From assembly GCF_003352465.1 (NCBI RefSeq), contig NZ_CP031153.1, forward strand, positions 734,465 through 798,464: a stretch of 64,000 bases of DNA. Reading direction: 5' to 3'. Every line of letters begins with the position of its first letter. Positions within the stretch are counted from its first letter, which is position 1. Below are positions 32,347 through 43,048 of this stretch, piece by piece. The notes under the pieces are model-generated. The model was not told the origin of the DNA and did not search any database. It saw only the letters and a program-made list of their open reading frames with translations. Made by a program: the position numbers and the translations under genes. Source of the DNA: Kordia sp. SMS9. Its GTDB lineage: Bacteria > Bacteroidota > Bacteroidia > Flavobacteriales > Flavobacteriaceae.

Positions 32347-32622
32347 TTAATCAGCTAATACAATAACTTTATTGTCTTTCATTTCAATAGTACCAGAATT
32401 GATCGCTAAAATCGTTTCTTTACCATTTTGTGTAAATTTTTCGGCGATTTCTTCATCGAGTGTAATGTCTCCTTGAATTTTCACAGTTCCTTCACCCAAT
32501 AATGATACAATAGGTGCGTGATTGTTTAACATTTGAAACTCACCATTGATTCCTGGAACAGCCACCGAAGTAACTTCTCCTTTAAATAATACGGCTTCTG
32601 GTGTAACAATTTCTAAATACAT
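32347..32622 (-). CDS. atpC: F1F0 ATP synthase subunit epsilon
   Basis: 91 residues: only the N-terminal beta-sandwich of epsilon (MYLEIVTPEAVLFKGEVTSV, GEFQMLNNHAPIVSLLGEGT). The C-terminal two-helix inhibitory arm of the 130-140 residue E. coli type is absent, as usual in Bacteroidota. Follows atpD after 87 bases that contain a short direct repeat. The other subunits are elsewhere. Confidence 0.95.
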   Translation of the reverse strand: MYLEIVTPEAVLFKGEVTSVAVPGINGEFQMLNNHAPIVSLLGEGTVKIQGDITLDEEIAEKFTQNGKETILAINSGTIEMKDNKVIVLAD

Positions 32623-32630
32623 ATTCTTTT

Positions 32631-32670
32631 AGTATTGAGTTATGAGTATTGAGTATTGAGTTGTTAGTAA
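32631..32670. repeat. Direct repeat of TATTGAG in the atpD-atpC spacer
   Basis: The block AGTATTGAGTTATGAGTATT continues with GAGTATTGAGTTG: three near-exact copies of AGTATTGAG. The 16-mer AGTATTGAGTATTGAG occurs again, inverted, at 52280-52295. Confidence 0.5.
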
Positions 32671-32709
32671 TTATATTACCGCTAATATCTCAATTCTCAC
32701 TACTTAATT

Positions 32710-34221
<1,512 letters not shown>

Positions 34222-34303
34222 TTAAGTGTTTAATGTTTAGGTTATTAAATACTGAAAAACGGATTTCATATTTTATGCTAAAACATGACCTTTTTTCGCG
34301 GTG

Positions 34304-34311
34304 CAAAGATA
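34304..34311 (-). promoter_or_regulatory. Bacteroidota -7 box (TATCTTTG) for atpDC
   Basis: Exact TAnnTTTG on the minus strand, leaving an 85-base leader before the ATG. Confidence 0.45.
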
Positions 34312-34417
34312 TATTTTATTAATTAAAATAAGTAGTGTTTTGGTATGATTTTTACGAATTAAATAGAAACTTTGATTTCTACACGTATTTTTTGACTTTA
34401 TGAATCTAGATTTCATA

Positions 34418-34448
34418 AAAAAAGCGCACCATAATGGTACGCTTTTCA
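34418..34448 (-). terminator. Terminator of the TonB-dependent receptor gene
   Basis: Arms AAAGCGCACCAT and ATGGTACGCTTT with one mismatch; the A-run at left becomes the T-run on the minus strand. Confidence 0.8.
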
Positions 34449-34472
34449 TATTTATTTGTGTTTATGTTTTTA

Positions 34473-37298
34473 TTAATTGATCACCCAAGAAACAAAGTAT
34501 TGAGCTCCAATAGTTCCAACTCCAGGTGCGCTTAGGTATTCATGTCCTAAGATGTTTGCTGCACCTAGTTTGATCGTTGATTTTTTGAAACGGTAGTTCA
34601 CTTGCAAATCAATTAGTGAACGTGCAGTTACCATTCCATCAGCAAAAGTTGATTCCCATAGGAACGCATCATTCCATCTGTAATTGATATTGAATCCGAA
34701 GTTATCAAAAAGATCGTTGTTTCCAAAAGATGCTTTTACTTTATGCTCTGGCGTGTTGAAATTTGTTTCAAAATCTGGATCACTTGCTTGATCAAAATCA
34801 AGTTTCGCATACGTATAGTTGATTCCGAAGTCAAAATCGCCAAATACTTTCGTGTTGACTCCAATAGCCACACCATACGAGTTGATGTCTGCATTTGAGT
34901 TAGAGTATAACTGGAATGGTGTAAAGTCGCCATTTGCTGCTGCAATTACGGCTAATGGTGTCTCTTCTCCACCTACTGGCGTTAAATCGATTTGATCAGA
35001 TAAATTTACATTACCATAGTTAGGTACAATTACGGTTCTGTTTGCAATGAAATCTTTGTAAGCATTGTAATACGCACTTACATCTACGGCAATATTGTCA
35101 TATACAATTCCACGGTATCCTACTTCAAACGCAGATACTTGTTCTGGTTTTACAAATTCTACATTTGCACGCTCTAACACTGAAACATCACCTGTTGCTC
35201 CAAATCTTTGAAATGAAGCTAATGTAAAGGAGTTGTTGTATGCATCATTTCCTGAAAGCGTTACGGTTCTGTCTAAACCAAATGCTTCTAACGCTGCTGG
35301 GAAGTTGTTTGTGATTGGTCGTGTTGTGTAACGATCTAAGTTATCTGGAGCAGATCCTACCAAGATAGCATTTCCAACATCTAAACCAATGTACTGATCT
35401 TGTGTAGTTGGATTACGGAAACCTGTTTGGAAAGAAGCTCTAAAGTTGTGTTTTTTAGCTTCGTCTGGCGAAAATACTAAGGACAATCTTGGCGAGAAGT
35501 TTCCATCAAAGTTTTGTGCTTTGTCATAACGAATAGAACCTGTAAACTTCATTTTATCTTCCATGAATTTCTTTTGTACTTGTAAGTACGCTCCGTATTC
35601 ATCGTAACGAATAGGACCATCAACATCTGTAAAGATAGTTCCTTGAGAATCTAGTACATATTCACGGAATGATCCACCAACTTGAATGTCAGCCACATCA
35701 ATTAAGTGTGAGAAATTATAGTTTACATCAGCATGATATAGTTTTGTATTATCAATAAATCGAGAACCTGTTAGTAAGTCTCCATCTGCGGTTACAGAAT
35801 TTAATGCATTTTTAAATCCTGGTGTTCCAGGCACTAAACGACCAGTATCTGCAACGCCTCTTGCAAATGCATGTGCAATTGTTGGATCACCTGGCGTTAC
35901 TCCAGGAACACCTCCTGTAATAGCTCCTAAATATCCTGTAGCATATTCGGTAAACCATTGCTGATCTGATTTCCATCTTCTGTTTACGTTGATCGCTGTA
36001 AAACGTGTATCATACGAATCACCCGCTTTTTCAGCAGTTACATATCCTCTGATAAAGAAATTGTTGTTTCTAATTTCTAATTTATGCTGTTGCATGAAGA
36101 AGTTTTTGATAGAATATCTGTTGGCTCCTTGATAGATTGTATTTCCTCGACCAATTTTTGAATTCCAAATTACAGTAAAGTCGTTTGCCCAAGGCTTGTA
36201 ATGTAAGGCTAAATCTGCTTTTACACTTTCTGCATCATAATCCATTAAGTCACGCTCTTCATATCCTGTTCTAGAGATTCTTTCAGAACCAAAAGTTCCT
36301 GTTGGCGTTCCTGCTATCGCATCAAAATCTAACGTAGTATCAACCTCATCTCCGTAGATATTTAATCCATTATATCCTGGATTTGATCTATCACCTGTAA
36401 GAGCGTCACCGGTGGCAGCATCATAATTTGTATAGTCGGTAGCAAACCACTCTGTACCGTTTAGGAAAGAGAAAGATGCTTTTACTGCTAATTTATCGCT
36501 AAATGCATGTGCCGCTCTAAACCCAAAGTCAACAAAAATATTGTCTCCTGCATTGCTAGAAGAAGTCATTCCTGATTTTGCATAAAATGTAATTCCTTGG
36601 TGTTCGTATGGATCTTTACTACGCATAAACATGATACCGTTGAAGGCATTTGCTCCATATAAAGCAGAAGATGCTCCTGGTAGTAATTCTACCGTATCTA
36701 CATCTAATTCAGACATTCCTAATAAATTTCCAAGAGCGAAGTTTAGGGCTGGAGAAGAGTTATCCATTCCGTCTACCAATTGCATAAATCTAGTATTGGC
36801 AAATGTTGCAAAACCTCTAGTGTTTACCGATTTGAACGTTAAACTGTTTGTGTTAATATCGACACCTTTTAAGTTTTCTAAGGCATCGTAGTACGTTGGA
36901 GCAGACGAGTTTCTAATAGCTCTTGCATCCATACGTTCTATCGTTACAGGGGATTCTCTAATCCGTTCTGGCGTTCTAGAAGCTGAAATAACGATTTCGT
37001 CCAATTCTGATCCTTCATTCAGGACAATAGTAACGTCTTCGTTGTTTTTGGTAATTTCTACGGTGGCATCTTGAAAACCGATGCTACTCGCTGTAATTTT
37101 AAAAGGTGGCTCTTGATCGACTTTTAATTTAAATTTTCCGTCAAAATCAGTACTTGTTCCTGTAGAAGCTCCTACTACAACAATGTTTACACCGGGGATT
37201 GGCATGTTATTGCCGTCCACAACTTTTCCACTAACATTGGTTTGCGCAAATAACCCTGCACAAACCAACATAGCTAAAATTGATAGATATGCTCTCAT
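34473..37298 (-). CDS. TonB-dependent outer-membrane receptor with carboxypeptidase-like domain
   Basis: 941 residues. Signal peptide MRAYLSILAMLVCAGLFAQ; carboxypeptidase-regulatory-like (beta-sandwich) domain at about 20-105 (VSGKVVDGNNMPIPGVNIVV); plug at about 110-235 (RESPVTIERMDARAIRNSSA, VELLPGASSALYGANAFNGI); then a 22-strand barrel. Takes up a large nutrient across the outer membrane using TonB energy. There is no SusD partner next to it, so it is not a SusCD pair, and the substrate is unknown. Monocistronic, flanked by terminators on both sides. Confidence 0.93.
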   Translation of the reverse strand: MRAYLSILAMLVCAGLFAQTNVSGKVVDGNNMPIPGVNIVVVGASTGTSTDFDGKFKLKVDQEPPFKITASSIGFQDATVEITKNNEDVTIVLNEGSELDEIVISASRTPERIRESPVTIERMDARAIRNSSAPTYYDALENLKGVDINTNSLTFKSVNTRGFATFANTRFMQLVDGMDNSSPALNFALGNLLGMSELDVDTVELLPGASSALYGANAFNGIMFMRSKDPYEHQGITFYAKSGMTSSSNAGDNIFVDFGFRAAHAFSDKLAVKASFSFLNGTEWFATDYTNYDAATGDALTGDRSNPGYNGLNIYGDEVDTTLDFDAIAGTPTGTFGSERISRTGYEERDLMDYDAESVKADLALHYKPWANDFTVIWNSKIGRGNTIYQGANRYSIKNFFMQQHKLEIRNNNFFIRGYVTAEKAGDSYDTRFTAINVNRRWKSDQQWFTEYATGYLGAITGGVPGVTPGDPTIAHAFARGVADTGRLVPGTPGFKNALNSVTADGDLLTGSRFIDNTKLYHADVNYNFSHLIDVADIQVGGSFREYVLDSQGTIFTDVDGPIRYDEYGAYLQVQKKFMEDKMKFTGSIRYDKAQNFDGNFSPRLSLVFSPDEAKKHNFRASFQTGFRNPTTQDQYIGLDVGNAILVGSAPDNLDRYTTRPITNNFPAALEAFGLDRTVTLSGNDAYNNSFTLASFQRFGATGDVSVLERANVEFVKPEQVSAFEVGYRGIVYDNIAVDVSAYYNAYKDFIANRTVIVPNYGNVNLSDQIDLTPVGGEETPLAVIAAANGDFTPFQLYSNSNADINSYGVAIGVNTKVFGDFDFGINYTYAKLDFDQASDPDFETNFNTPEHKVKASFGNNDLFDNFGFNINYRWNDAFLWESTFADGMVTARSLIDLQVNYRFKKSTIKLGAANILGHEYLSAPGVGTIGAQYFVSWVIN

Positions 37299-37333
37299 AA
37301 GTCTTTTGGTTTAGTTATTATGAGAACAATATA

Positions 37334-37363
37334 CGCTTTTTTACGATATTCATAAAAAAAGCG
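37334..37363 (-). terminator. Possible terminator between glmS and the receptor gene
   Basis: Arms CGCTTTTTTA and TAAAAAAAGCG; AT-rich stem with few GC pairs. Confidence 0.4.
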
Positions 37364-37377
37364 ATCATATTTTAAAG

Positions 37378-39225
37378 TTATTCTACTGTGACGGATTTTG
37401 CTAGGTTTCGCGGCTGATCCACGTTGCAATCGCGCATAACCGCAATATAATATGACAGTAATTGTAAAGGAATTGTTGTTAAAAGCGGCGTAAGCAACTC
37501 TAAAGTTTCAGGAATTTCAATTACGTAATCTGCAATTTTCTTGATGCTTTTATCACCCTGCATTACAACTGCAATAATTTTTCCTTTTCTTGATTTTATT
37601 TCTTGAATGTTACTAACCACTTTTTCGTAGTGTCCTTTTCGAGTAGCAATGACAACTACTGGCATTTGCTCATCAATTAATGCAATAGGTCCGTGCTTCA
37701 TTTCTGCTGCTGGATAACCTTCTGCATGAATATAGGATATTTCTTTAAGTTTTAACGCGCCTTCTAACGCTACTGGGAAGTTATACCCACGACCTAAATA
37801 TAAGAAGTTGGTAGCATCTTTGTAGATGTTAGAGATGGTTTTTACATGATTATCAGATTTAAGTGTTTTTTCCACTTTGGCAGGAATAGCGTCCATTTCT
37901 GATAAGTAGGTATGAAACTCTGATGTTGAGATGGTTCCTTTTTTCTGCGCTAATTTTAATGCAATCAACGTCAATACCGTAATTTGTGTGGTAAATGCTT
38001 TGGTAGAAGCGACTCCAATTTCTGGGCCTGCGTGTGTGTACGCACCTGCATGTGTTTCTCTTGAAATTGAGGAACCTACCACATTACAAACTCCAAATAC
38101 AAAAGCACCTTTACTTTTTGCCAATTTGATAGCTGCCATAGTATCTGCCGTTTCTCCAGATTGAGAAATTGCAATAACCACATCATTTTCAGTAATCACA
38201 GGATTTCTGTATCTAAACTCTGAAGCATATTCTACTTCAACAGGAATTCTTGTTAGGTTTTCAAACACATATTCTGCTACTAAACCTGCGTGCCATGATG
38301 TTCCGCAAGCAACAATGATAATTCTGTTTGCATTTAAAAACTTTTCAATGTTATCATCAACTCCAGCCATTCTAATAATGCCTTCATTTGCCAACATTCT
38401 TCCTCTGAAGGTATCCAAAATTGCTCTTGGTTGTTCGTATATTTCTTTGAGCATGAAGTGGTCGTATCCACCTTTTTCAATTTGCTCTAAGTTGAGTTGT
38501 AATTCTTGAACGTACGGATCTACTAAAGAATCGTCTTTTATTTTACGAACTTTTACTTTTTTACCTCTACGCACAATTGCCATTTCTTCATCTTCCAAAT
38601 AAATCGCATTGTTGGTATATTCAATAAAAGGAGTGGCATCAGAAGCAATGAAAAATTCTTCGTCTCCAATTCCAATGACTAACGGACTTCCCAAGCGTGC
38701 TACTACTATTTCGTCTGGTTTTTTTTGATCAAACACCGCAATTGCATACGCTCCAACGACTTGATTTAATGCGATTTGCACTGCTTTTCCAAGCTTTACA
38801 TCTTCATTTTTCTTTACATCTTCAATCAAATTTACCAATACTTCTGTATCCGTATCTGAATGAAATGTATAGCCCCTATTGATTAATTCTTGCTTTAATG
38901 GCTCGTAATTTTCAATGATTCCGTTGTGAATGATTACCAATTCACCCGAATTTGAATAATGAGGATGTGAATTTATATCGTTTGGTTCTCCATGAGTTGC
39001 CCAACGCGTATGTCCGATAGCTAACGATCCATCTATTGAAATTTCTTCTTTGACACGATTTTCTAAATCAACTACTTTTCCTTTGGTTTTGGATAGCTTG
39101 ATGTTTTTACCATCGTATATTGCGACACCTGCACTGTCATAGCCTCTGTACTCCAGTCTTTTTAATCCTTTCAGCACCACAGGATATGCTTCTCTGTGAC
39201 CTATATAACCTACGATTCCGCACAT
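37378..39225 (-). CDS. glmS: Glutamine-fructose-6-phosphate aminotransferase
   Basis: 615 residues. N-terminal class II glutamine amidotransferase with nucleophile Cys at position 2 (MCGIVGYIGHREA, RYDSAG-type loop as RGYDSAGVAIY, GHTRWATHGEP). Two SIS isomerase domains follow (about 285-420 and 455-600; ACGTSWHAGLV, SQSGETADTMAAI, the C-terminal NLAKSVTVE). Makes glucosamine-6-phosphate for peptidoglycan and LPS. Last gene of the operon with the DUF4270 lipoprotein, 22 bases apart. Confidence 0.97.
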   Translation of the reverse strand: MCGIVGYIGHREAYPVVLKGLKRLEYRGYDSAGVAIYDGKNIKLSKTKGKVVDLENRVKEEISIDGSLAIGHTRWATHGEPNDINSHPHYSNSGELVIIHNGIIENYEPLKQELINRGYTFHSDTDTEVLVNLIEDVKKNEDVKLGKAVQIALNQVVGAYAIAVFDQKKPDEIVVARLGSPLVIGIGDEEFFIASDATPFIEYTNNAIYLEDEEMAIVRRGKKVKVRKIKDDSLVDPYVQELQLNLEQIEKGGYDHFMLKEIYEQPRAILDTFRGRMLANEGIIRMAGVDDNIEKFLNANRIIIVACGTSWHAGLVAEYVFENLTRIPVEVEYASEFRYRNPVITENDVVIAISQSGETADTMAAIKLAKSKGAFVFGVCNVVGSSISRETHAGAYTHAGPEIGVASTKAFTTQITVLTLIALKLAQKKGTISTSEFHTYLSEMDAIPAKVEKTLKSDNHVKTISNIYKDATNFLYLGRGYNFPVALEGALKLKEISYIHAEGYPAAEMKHGPIALIDEQMPVVVIATRKGHYEKVVSNIQEIKSRKGKIIAVVMQGDKSIKKIADYVIEIPETLELLTPLLTTIPLQLLSYYIAVMRDCNVDQPRNLAKSVTVE

Positions 39226-39247
39226 AGTTTCTTCTTAATTATTGATA

Positions 39248-40888
39248 TTAATTGCTTTCTGGTATTGTGTAAAAAATTTCCAGCCTTAATCTTTTGTCTT
39301 CTGGTACCGCTGGCGTGCTTCCATACAATACGGTTCCAAACGGATGCATGACAGAGATAATTGGGACAAATTCCTCTTCTGTTGTACTTGTTTTTATTTC
39401 AGCCGGACCTATAAAGTTTAAGTCTATATGGGATGATACCACCAATCCGAGTTTCACATTGGATGAATCTTTTCGAATAAGGTTGTTCATATGTTCTGTA
39501 ACCCTAATTTTGTATTGTGTTGCTTCTCCTTCATCATCACGTTCCAAGATACCACCGTATATTCCTTTTGATAATGATGGAGATGCAGCATTTACAGTTT
39601 CATCTTCAAAATAATCAAACAACGGGAAATTGTCAGTCATATTGTATAAATAAATACGTTGTGGATCTTCCGCACCTTCAACCTGTTCGTTATTATTTAC
39701 ATAAAACACTAAATTAGCATCGTTGATCAACCAACCGTTTTCTCTAATTTCTTCCAACTGATCAGCAACACCATTGTTATCATTATCAGGGCCGAAAAGC
39801 TCAATGACTGCCATAGAACCTTCGCCACCTTTTAAATACAAGTTATCTTCCGTTGCTGTTACATCCTGTGTAAATGTAGGCGTGCTAAATGAATTTATGA
39901 TATTTGCGGATGATAAGCTTAGGTTAAATTTCGCTTTTTCAGTTTCAACCGTATCGTCAGAATCGTCTGTATTTCCTTGCGTATCAACTTTCTGATAGGT
40001 ATAGTTAACTTCAATAGTAGCATTTTGAAGATCTAATAATTGTAATGCTTCCGTGTTTTCAGTAGTAATATGAATACCTCTAAATAAGTCTTCTGCCCTA
40101 AATACATTATTATTGGATAGCTTTATGCTTCCTTCATTGTCCACAATTCTCTCCTGAAAGAAAGCTGCGTCTAACGGCACACGAATTCGTGGCGATAATG
40201 TTTCTTCTATCACTGGATCGCCATTTTCGTCTAAAACTGCTGCTCCGTTAACATCGGTTTCTTCTATCTCTATTTGATTAAGATTTATTTGGAAAGCCGT
40301 ATTTTCATAAAGTGTTTGTCCAACACGGTTTGAAAAATCTTCATCCGAATAATAAATTTGTGGCAAACCATCTTCATCAATGGCTCTTAAAAAATACGTG
40401 AGTTCTTGAACGCGTAATGTAAAAGTCTGTTCTAGATTTCCGTAAAGAGAATCTACCTCAACTTCCGTTTCTCCGTCGTCATTAATGGTGCTTGTACTGA
40501 AGTATGGAATGTTCAACCAAACTTCCGTCACCGTTTCCATTTCCTCTGTATCTGTTAAATCTTCGTCCTCTTCTGCTTGACTAAAATCACCAAACTCAGG
40601 ATCGCCTGCAAATAAACTTGCTTGTATCGTTAAGCTTGAAAACGTAGTTCCATATACAGGATCTACATTTTTACCCAATTGATACACGGGTAATGCGTTT
40701 GCTTGCACTGCTCCAATACGTTTGTTGTATGCACGTACTTCGGAATCTGCAAACAAATCTGTTGTAAAATTATTATTTTCAATAATTTCGTCTCCAACAG
40801 TTCTAAACTCATCATCACAAGCTACAAAGCCTAGTACCAATAAAAGTACAACTAAGCCACCTGTAAGTGTCTTTTTAAATTTGTTCAT
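39248..40888 (-). CDS. DUF4270-family lipoprotein
   Basis: 546 residues. Signal peptide with lipobox GFVAC (Cys24) followed by acidic DDEF, the Asp-rich start that marks surface-directed lipoproteins in Bacteroidota. The body (VRAYNKRIGAVQANALPVYQ, LGKNVDPVYGTTFSSLTIQA) is DUF4270, beta-rich and of unknown role. Lies between the GT5-like gene (18 bases) and glmS, an order preserved in flavobacteria. Envelope location is inferred from the signal. Confidence 0.88.
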   Translation of the reverse strand: MNKFKKTLTGGLVVLLLVLGFVACDDEFRTVGDEIIENNNFTTDLFADSEVRAYNKRIGAVQANALPVYQLGKNVDPVYGTTFSSLTIQASLFAGDPEFGDFSQAEEDEDLTDTEEMETVTEVWLNIPYFSTSTINDDGETEVEVDSLYGNLEQTFTLRVQELTYFLRAIDEDGLPQIYYSDEDFSNRVGQTLYENTAFQINLNQIEIEETDVNGAAVLDENGDPVIEETLSPRIRVPLDAAFFQERIVDNEGSIKLSNNNVFRAEDLFRGIHITTENTEALQLLDLQNATIEVNYTYQKVDTQGNTDDSDDTVETEKAKFNLSLSSANIINSFSTPTFTQDVTATEDNLYLKGGEGSMAVIELFGPDNDNNGVADQLEEIRENGWLINDANLVFYVNNNEQVEGAEDPQRIYLYNMTDNFPLFDYFEDETVNAASPSLSKGIYGGILERDDEGEATQYKIRVTEHMNNLIRKDSSNVKLGLVVSSHIDLNFIGPAEIKTSTTEEEFVPIISVMHPFGTVLYGSTPAVPEDKRLRLEIFYTIPESN

Positions 40889-40906
40889 AAGTGTAATTTG
40901 TTAACC

Positions 40907-41716
40907 TTAATTTAAAACTTTTGTGTTGTAAAAATCTGTGTAGGCATCTGCAAATTCTTCTCTGTTTTTATATTCAAGAACTGGCTTTTCAAGACCGGTG
41001 AGATATTCTTGAACATCCGCAGGAATTTCCTCAGATGCAATTACTACGGCATCCGAATGATCCACAGCAACTTTTAGAAGGTTAGAGTAGTTTGGTTCAG
41101 CAAGTATTTCTACAGCGCCATCTCCAATATTATCAAATTTGATTTTATTGAGCATTTCTGCATCTAAAGTTCCGTCAAATTCTTGTTTGTAAACAGAAGT
41201 AACAATTTTACTATCTGTAAACAATGGTTCGTCTTTGTAATATTTACGTAAGTATAAAGGCAATAAAGAAGCCATCCAACCGTGAACGTGAATGATGTCT
41301 GGTGCCCAATTTAATTTCTTTACAGTTTCAATCACACCTTTTGCAAAGAAAATAGCGCGTTCGTCATTGTCTGGAAAAAGATTTCCTTCTTCATCTGTAA
41401 ACGTAGCTTTGCGTTTAAAGTATTCTTCATTGTCAATAAAATATACTTGTATTCTTTCTTTAGGTATAGAAGCTACCTTGATAATCAATGGCATATCCAT
41501 ATCATTGATTACTAAATTCATTCCCGATAAACGAATTACTTCATGCAATTGATGTCTTCTCTCATTAATATTTCCAAAACGTGGCATAAATATCCTAATT
41601 TGCCCACCTTTGCTATTAACCATTTTTGGTGCTTCAAACGACATGGAGGAGATTTCAGTCTCTGGCAAATATGGTACTACTTCAGATGAAACGTATAAGA
41701 CTCTTTTATTATTCAT
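40907..41716 (-). CDS. Stand-alone starch/glycogen synthase N-terminal (GT5) domain
   Basis: 269 residues, about half the length of glycogen synthase. It matches the N-terminal Rossmann domain (VLYVSSEVVPYLPETEISSM, IIHVHGWMASLLPLYLRKYY), but the ADP-glucose motif KxGGLGDV is not intact (SFEAPKMVNSKGGQIRIF) and the entire C-terminal nucleotide-sugar half is absent. It is therefore unlikely to be an active glycogen synthase on its own. Its conserved place beside DUF4270 and glmS and divergent to panC suggests a kept, other role. Confidence 0.8.
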   Translation of the reverse strand: MNNKRVLYVSSEVVPYLPETEISSMSFEAPKMVNSKGGQIRIFMPRFGNINERRHQLHEVIRLSGMNLVINDMDMPLIIKVASIPKERIQVYFIDNEEYFKRKATFTDEEGNLFPDNDERAIFFAKGVIETVKKLNWAPDIIHVHGWMASLLPLYLRKYYKDEPLFTDSKIVTSVYKQEFDGTLDAEMLNKIKFDNIGDGAVEILAEPNYSNLLKVAVDHSDAVVIASEEIPADVQEYLTGLEKPVLEYKNREEFADAYTDFYNTKVLN

Positions 41717-41754
41717 AAAAATACTTTTCCTTTAATAATTCAGCGTAAAACATG

Positions 41755-41762
41755 CAAAATTA
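41755..41762 (-). promoter_or_regulatory. Bacteroidota -7 box (TAATTTTG) for the GT5-like operon
   Basis: Exact TAnnTTTG on the minus strand, 39 bases from the ATG, back-to-back with the panC box. Confidence 0.45.
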
Positions 41763-41792
41763 CAAAAATTATGCAGATTAACAGTAATATAT

Positions 41793-41800
41793 TAAGTTTG
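41793..41800 (+). promoter_or_regulatory. Bacteroidota -7 box (TAAGTTTG) for panC
   Basis: Exact TAnnTTTG, 22 bases before ATG 41822. It lies downstream of the earlier in-frame ATG at 41771, which argues that the later ATG is the real start. Confidence 0.55.
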
Positions 41801-41821
41801 CAAGCTGTTAATTTTTTCAAA

Positions 41822-42670
41822 ATGACTACATTCTACACCCAAAATACACTAAAAAATTATGTCCAAACAGAGAAATCTGCTGGAAAAACTATTGGATTTG
41901 TTCCCACAATGGGCGCATTGCACAAAGGACATTTATCCTTGGTAAGGAACGCTATGACTGATAATGATATTGTATGTGTAAGTGTTTTTGTGAATCCTAC
42001 GCAGTTTGACAACGCCACCGATTTAGAAAAATATCCACGTACCTTAGAAGCCGATGTAGAATTATTAAAAACTTTAGGAAAAAACATTTTTATATACGCT
42101 CCTAGCATAAAAGACATCTACGAAACGGACGTTGAAGCAGAAAAATTTAGTTTTGACGGTTTGGAGTTTGAAATGGAAGGAAAATTCAGAACAGGACATT
42201 TTGACGGTGTTGGCACCATTGTAAAAAGACTGCTTGAAATTGTGACGCCACACAAAGCGTATTTCGGCGAAAAAGATTTTCAACAATTAATGATCATCAA
42301 AAAACTCGTTTCCAAATACAAGATTCCTGTAGAAATTATTGGTTGCAGCATATTCCGTGAAGCTTCTGGCTTGGCAATGAGTTCTCGAAATGAACGTCTT
42401 TCTGACGAAGCAAGAAAAGAAAGCGCTTTCATCTACAAAACGCTTTTAGAAGCCCAAAAAAAGTTTGGCACAAAAAGTGCTATGAAAGTAAAGGAATGGG
42501 TTCAGAAACAGTTCAATAAGCATCCGTTACTTACACTGGAGTATGTTGAAATTGCCAACATCAAAAACTTGAAAACTGTCAAACGCAAATCTAAAAACGA
42601 AACGTATCGCATCTTCATTGCTGCTTTTATTGAAGACATTCGACTAATAGACAATGTAGCATTGAATTAA
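41822..42670 (+). CDS. panC: Pantothenate synthetase
   Basis: 282 residues, the family's standard length. ATP and pantoate sites: FVPTMGALHKGHLSLV (HIGH-like), FVNPTQFDN, YFGEKDFQQLMII (KMSKS-like region is AMSSRNERLS). Condenses pantoate with beta-alanine, the product of the next gene. The frame extends back to an ATG at 41771, but that precedes the promoter; MTTFYTQNTL is chosen. First gene of an operon running to radA. Confidence 0.96.
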   Translation: MTTFYTQNTLKNYVQTEKSAGKTIGFVPTMGALHKGHLSLVRNAMTDNDIVCVSVFVNPTQFDNATDLEKYPRTLEADVELLKTLGKNIFIYAPSIKDIYETDVEAEKFSFDGLEFEMEGKFRTGHFDGVGTIVKRLLEIVTPHKAYFGEKDFQQLMIIKKLVSKYKIPVEIIGCSIFREASGLAMSSRNERLSDEARKESAFIYKTLLEAQKKFGTKSAMKVKEWVQKQFNKHPLLTLEYVEIANIKNLKTVKRKSKNETYRIFIAAFIEDIRLIDNVALN

Positions 42671-42697
42671 AAACTTTAAAATCATTAACTTTGCCCC

Positions 42698-43048
42698 ATG
42701 CAAATACACGTAGTAAAATCAAAAATACATAGAGTAAAAGTCACAGGAGCTGATTTAAACTATATTGGAAGCATCACTATTGATGAAGACCTTATGGACG
42801 CTGCAAATATTATTCAAGGAGAAAAAGTTCAAATTGTAAATAATAACAATGGCGAACGCCTTGAAACCTATGCAATTCCAGGTCCTAGAGGAAGTGGAGA
42901 AATTACCCTAAATGGCGCAGCAGCACGAAAAGTAGCCAAAGGAGATGTCCTTATTTTAATTACCTATGCCATGATGGACATTGAAAAGGCGAAAAAATTT
43001 AAACCTGCATTAGTATTCCCAAACGAAGCTGACAACACACTTACCTAA
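42698..43048 (+). CDS. panD: Aspartate 1-decarboxylase proenzyme
   Basis: 116 residues. Self-cleavage site Gly24-Ser25 in [16 protein letters not shown] gives the pyruvoyl group. Also present are [20 protein letters not shown]. Makes beta-alanine for pantothenate. 27 bases after panC and directly abutting the next gene. Confidence 0.97.
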   Translation: MQIHVVKSKIHRVKVTGADLNYIGSITIDEDLMDAANIIQGEKVQIVNNNNGERLETYAIPGPRGSGEITLNGAAARKVAKGDVLILITYAMMDIEKAKKFKPALVFPNEADNTLT

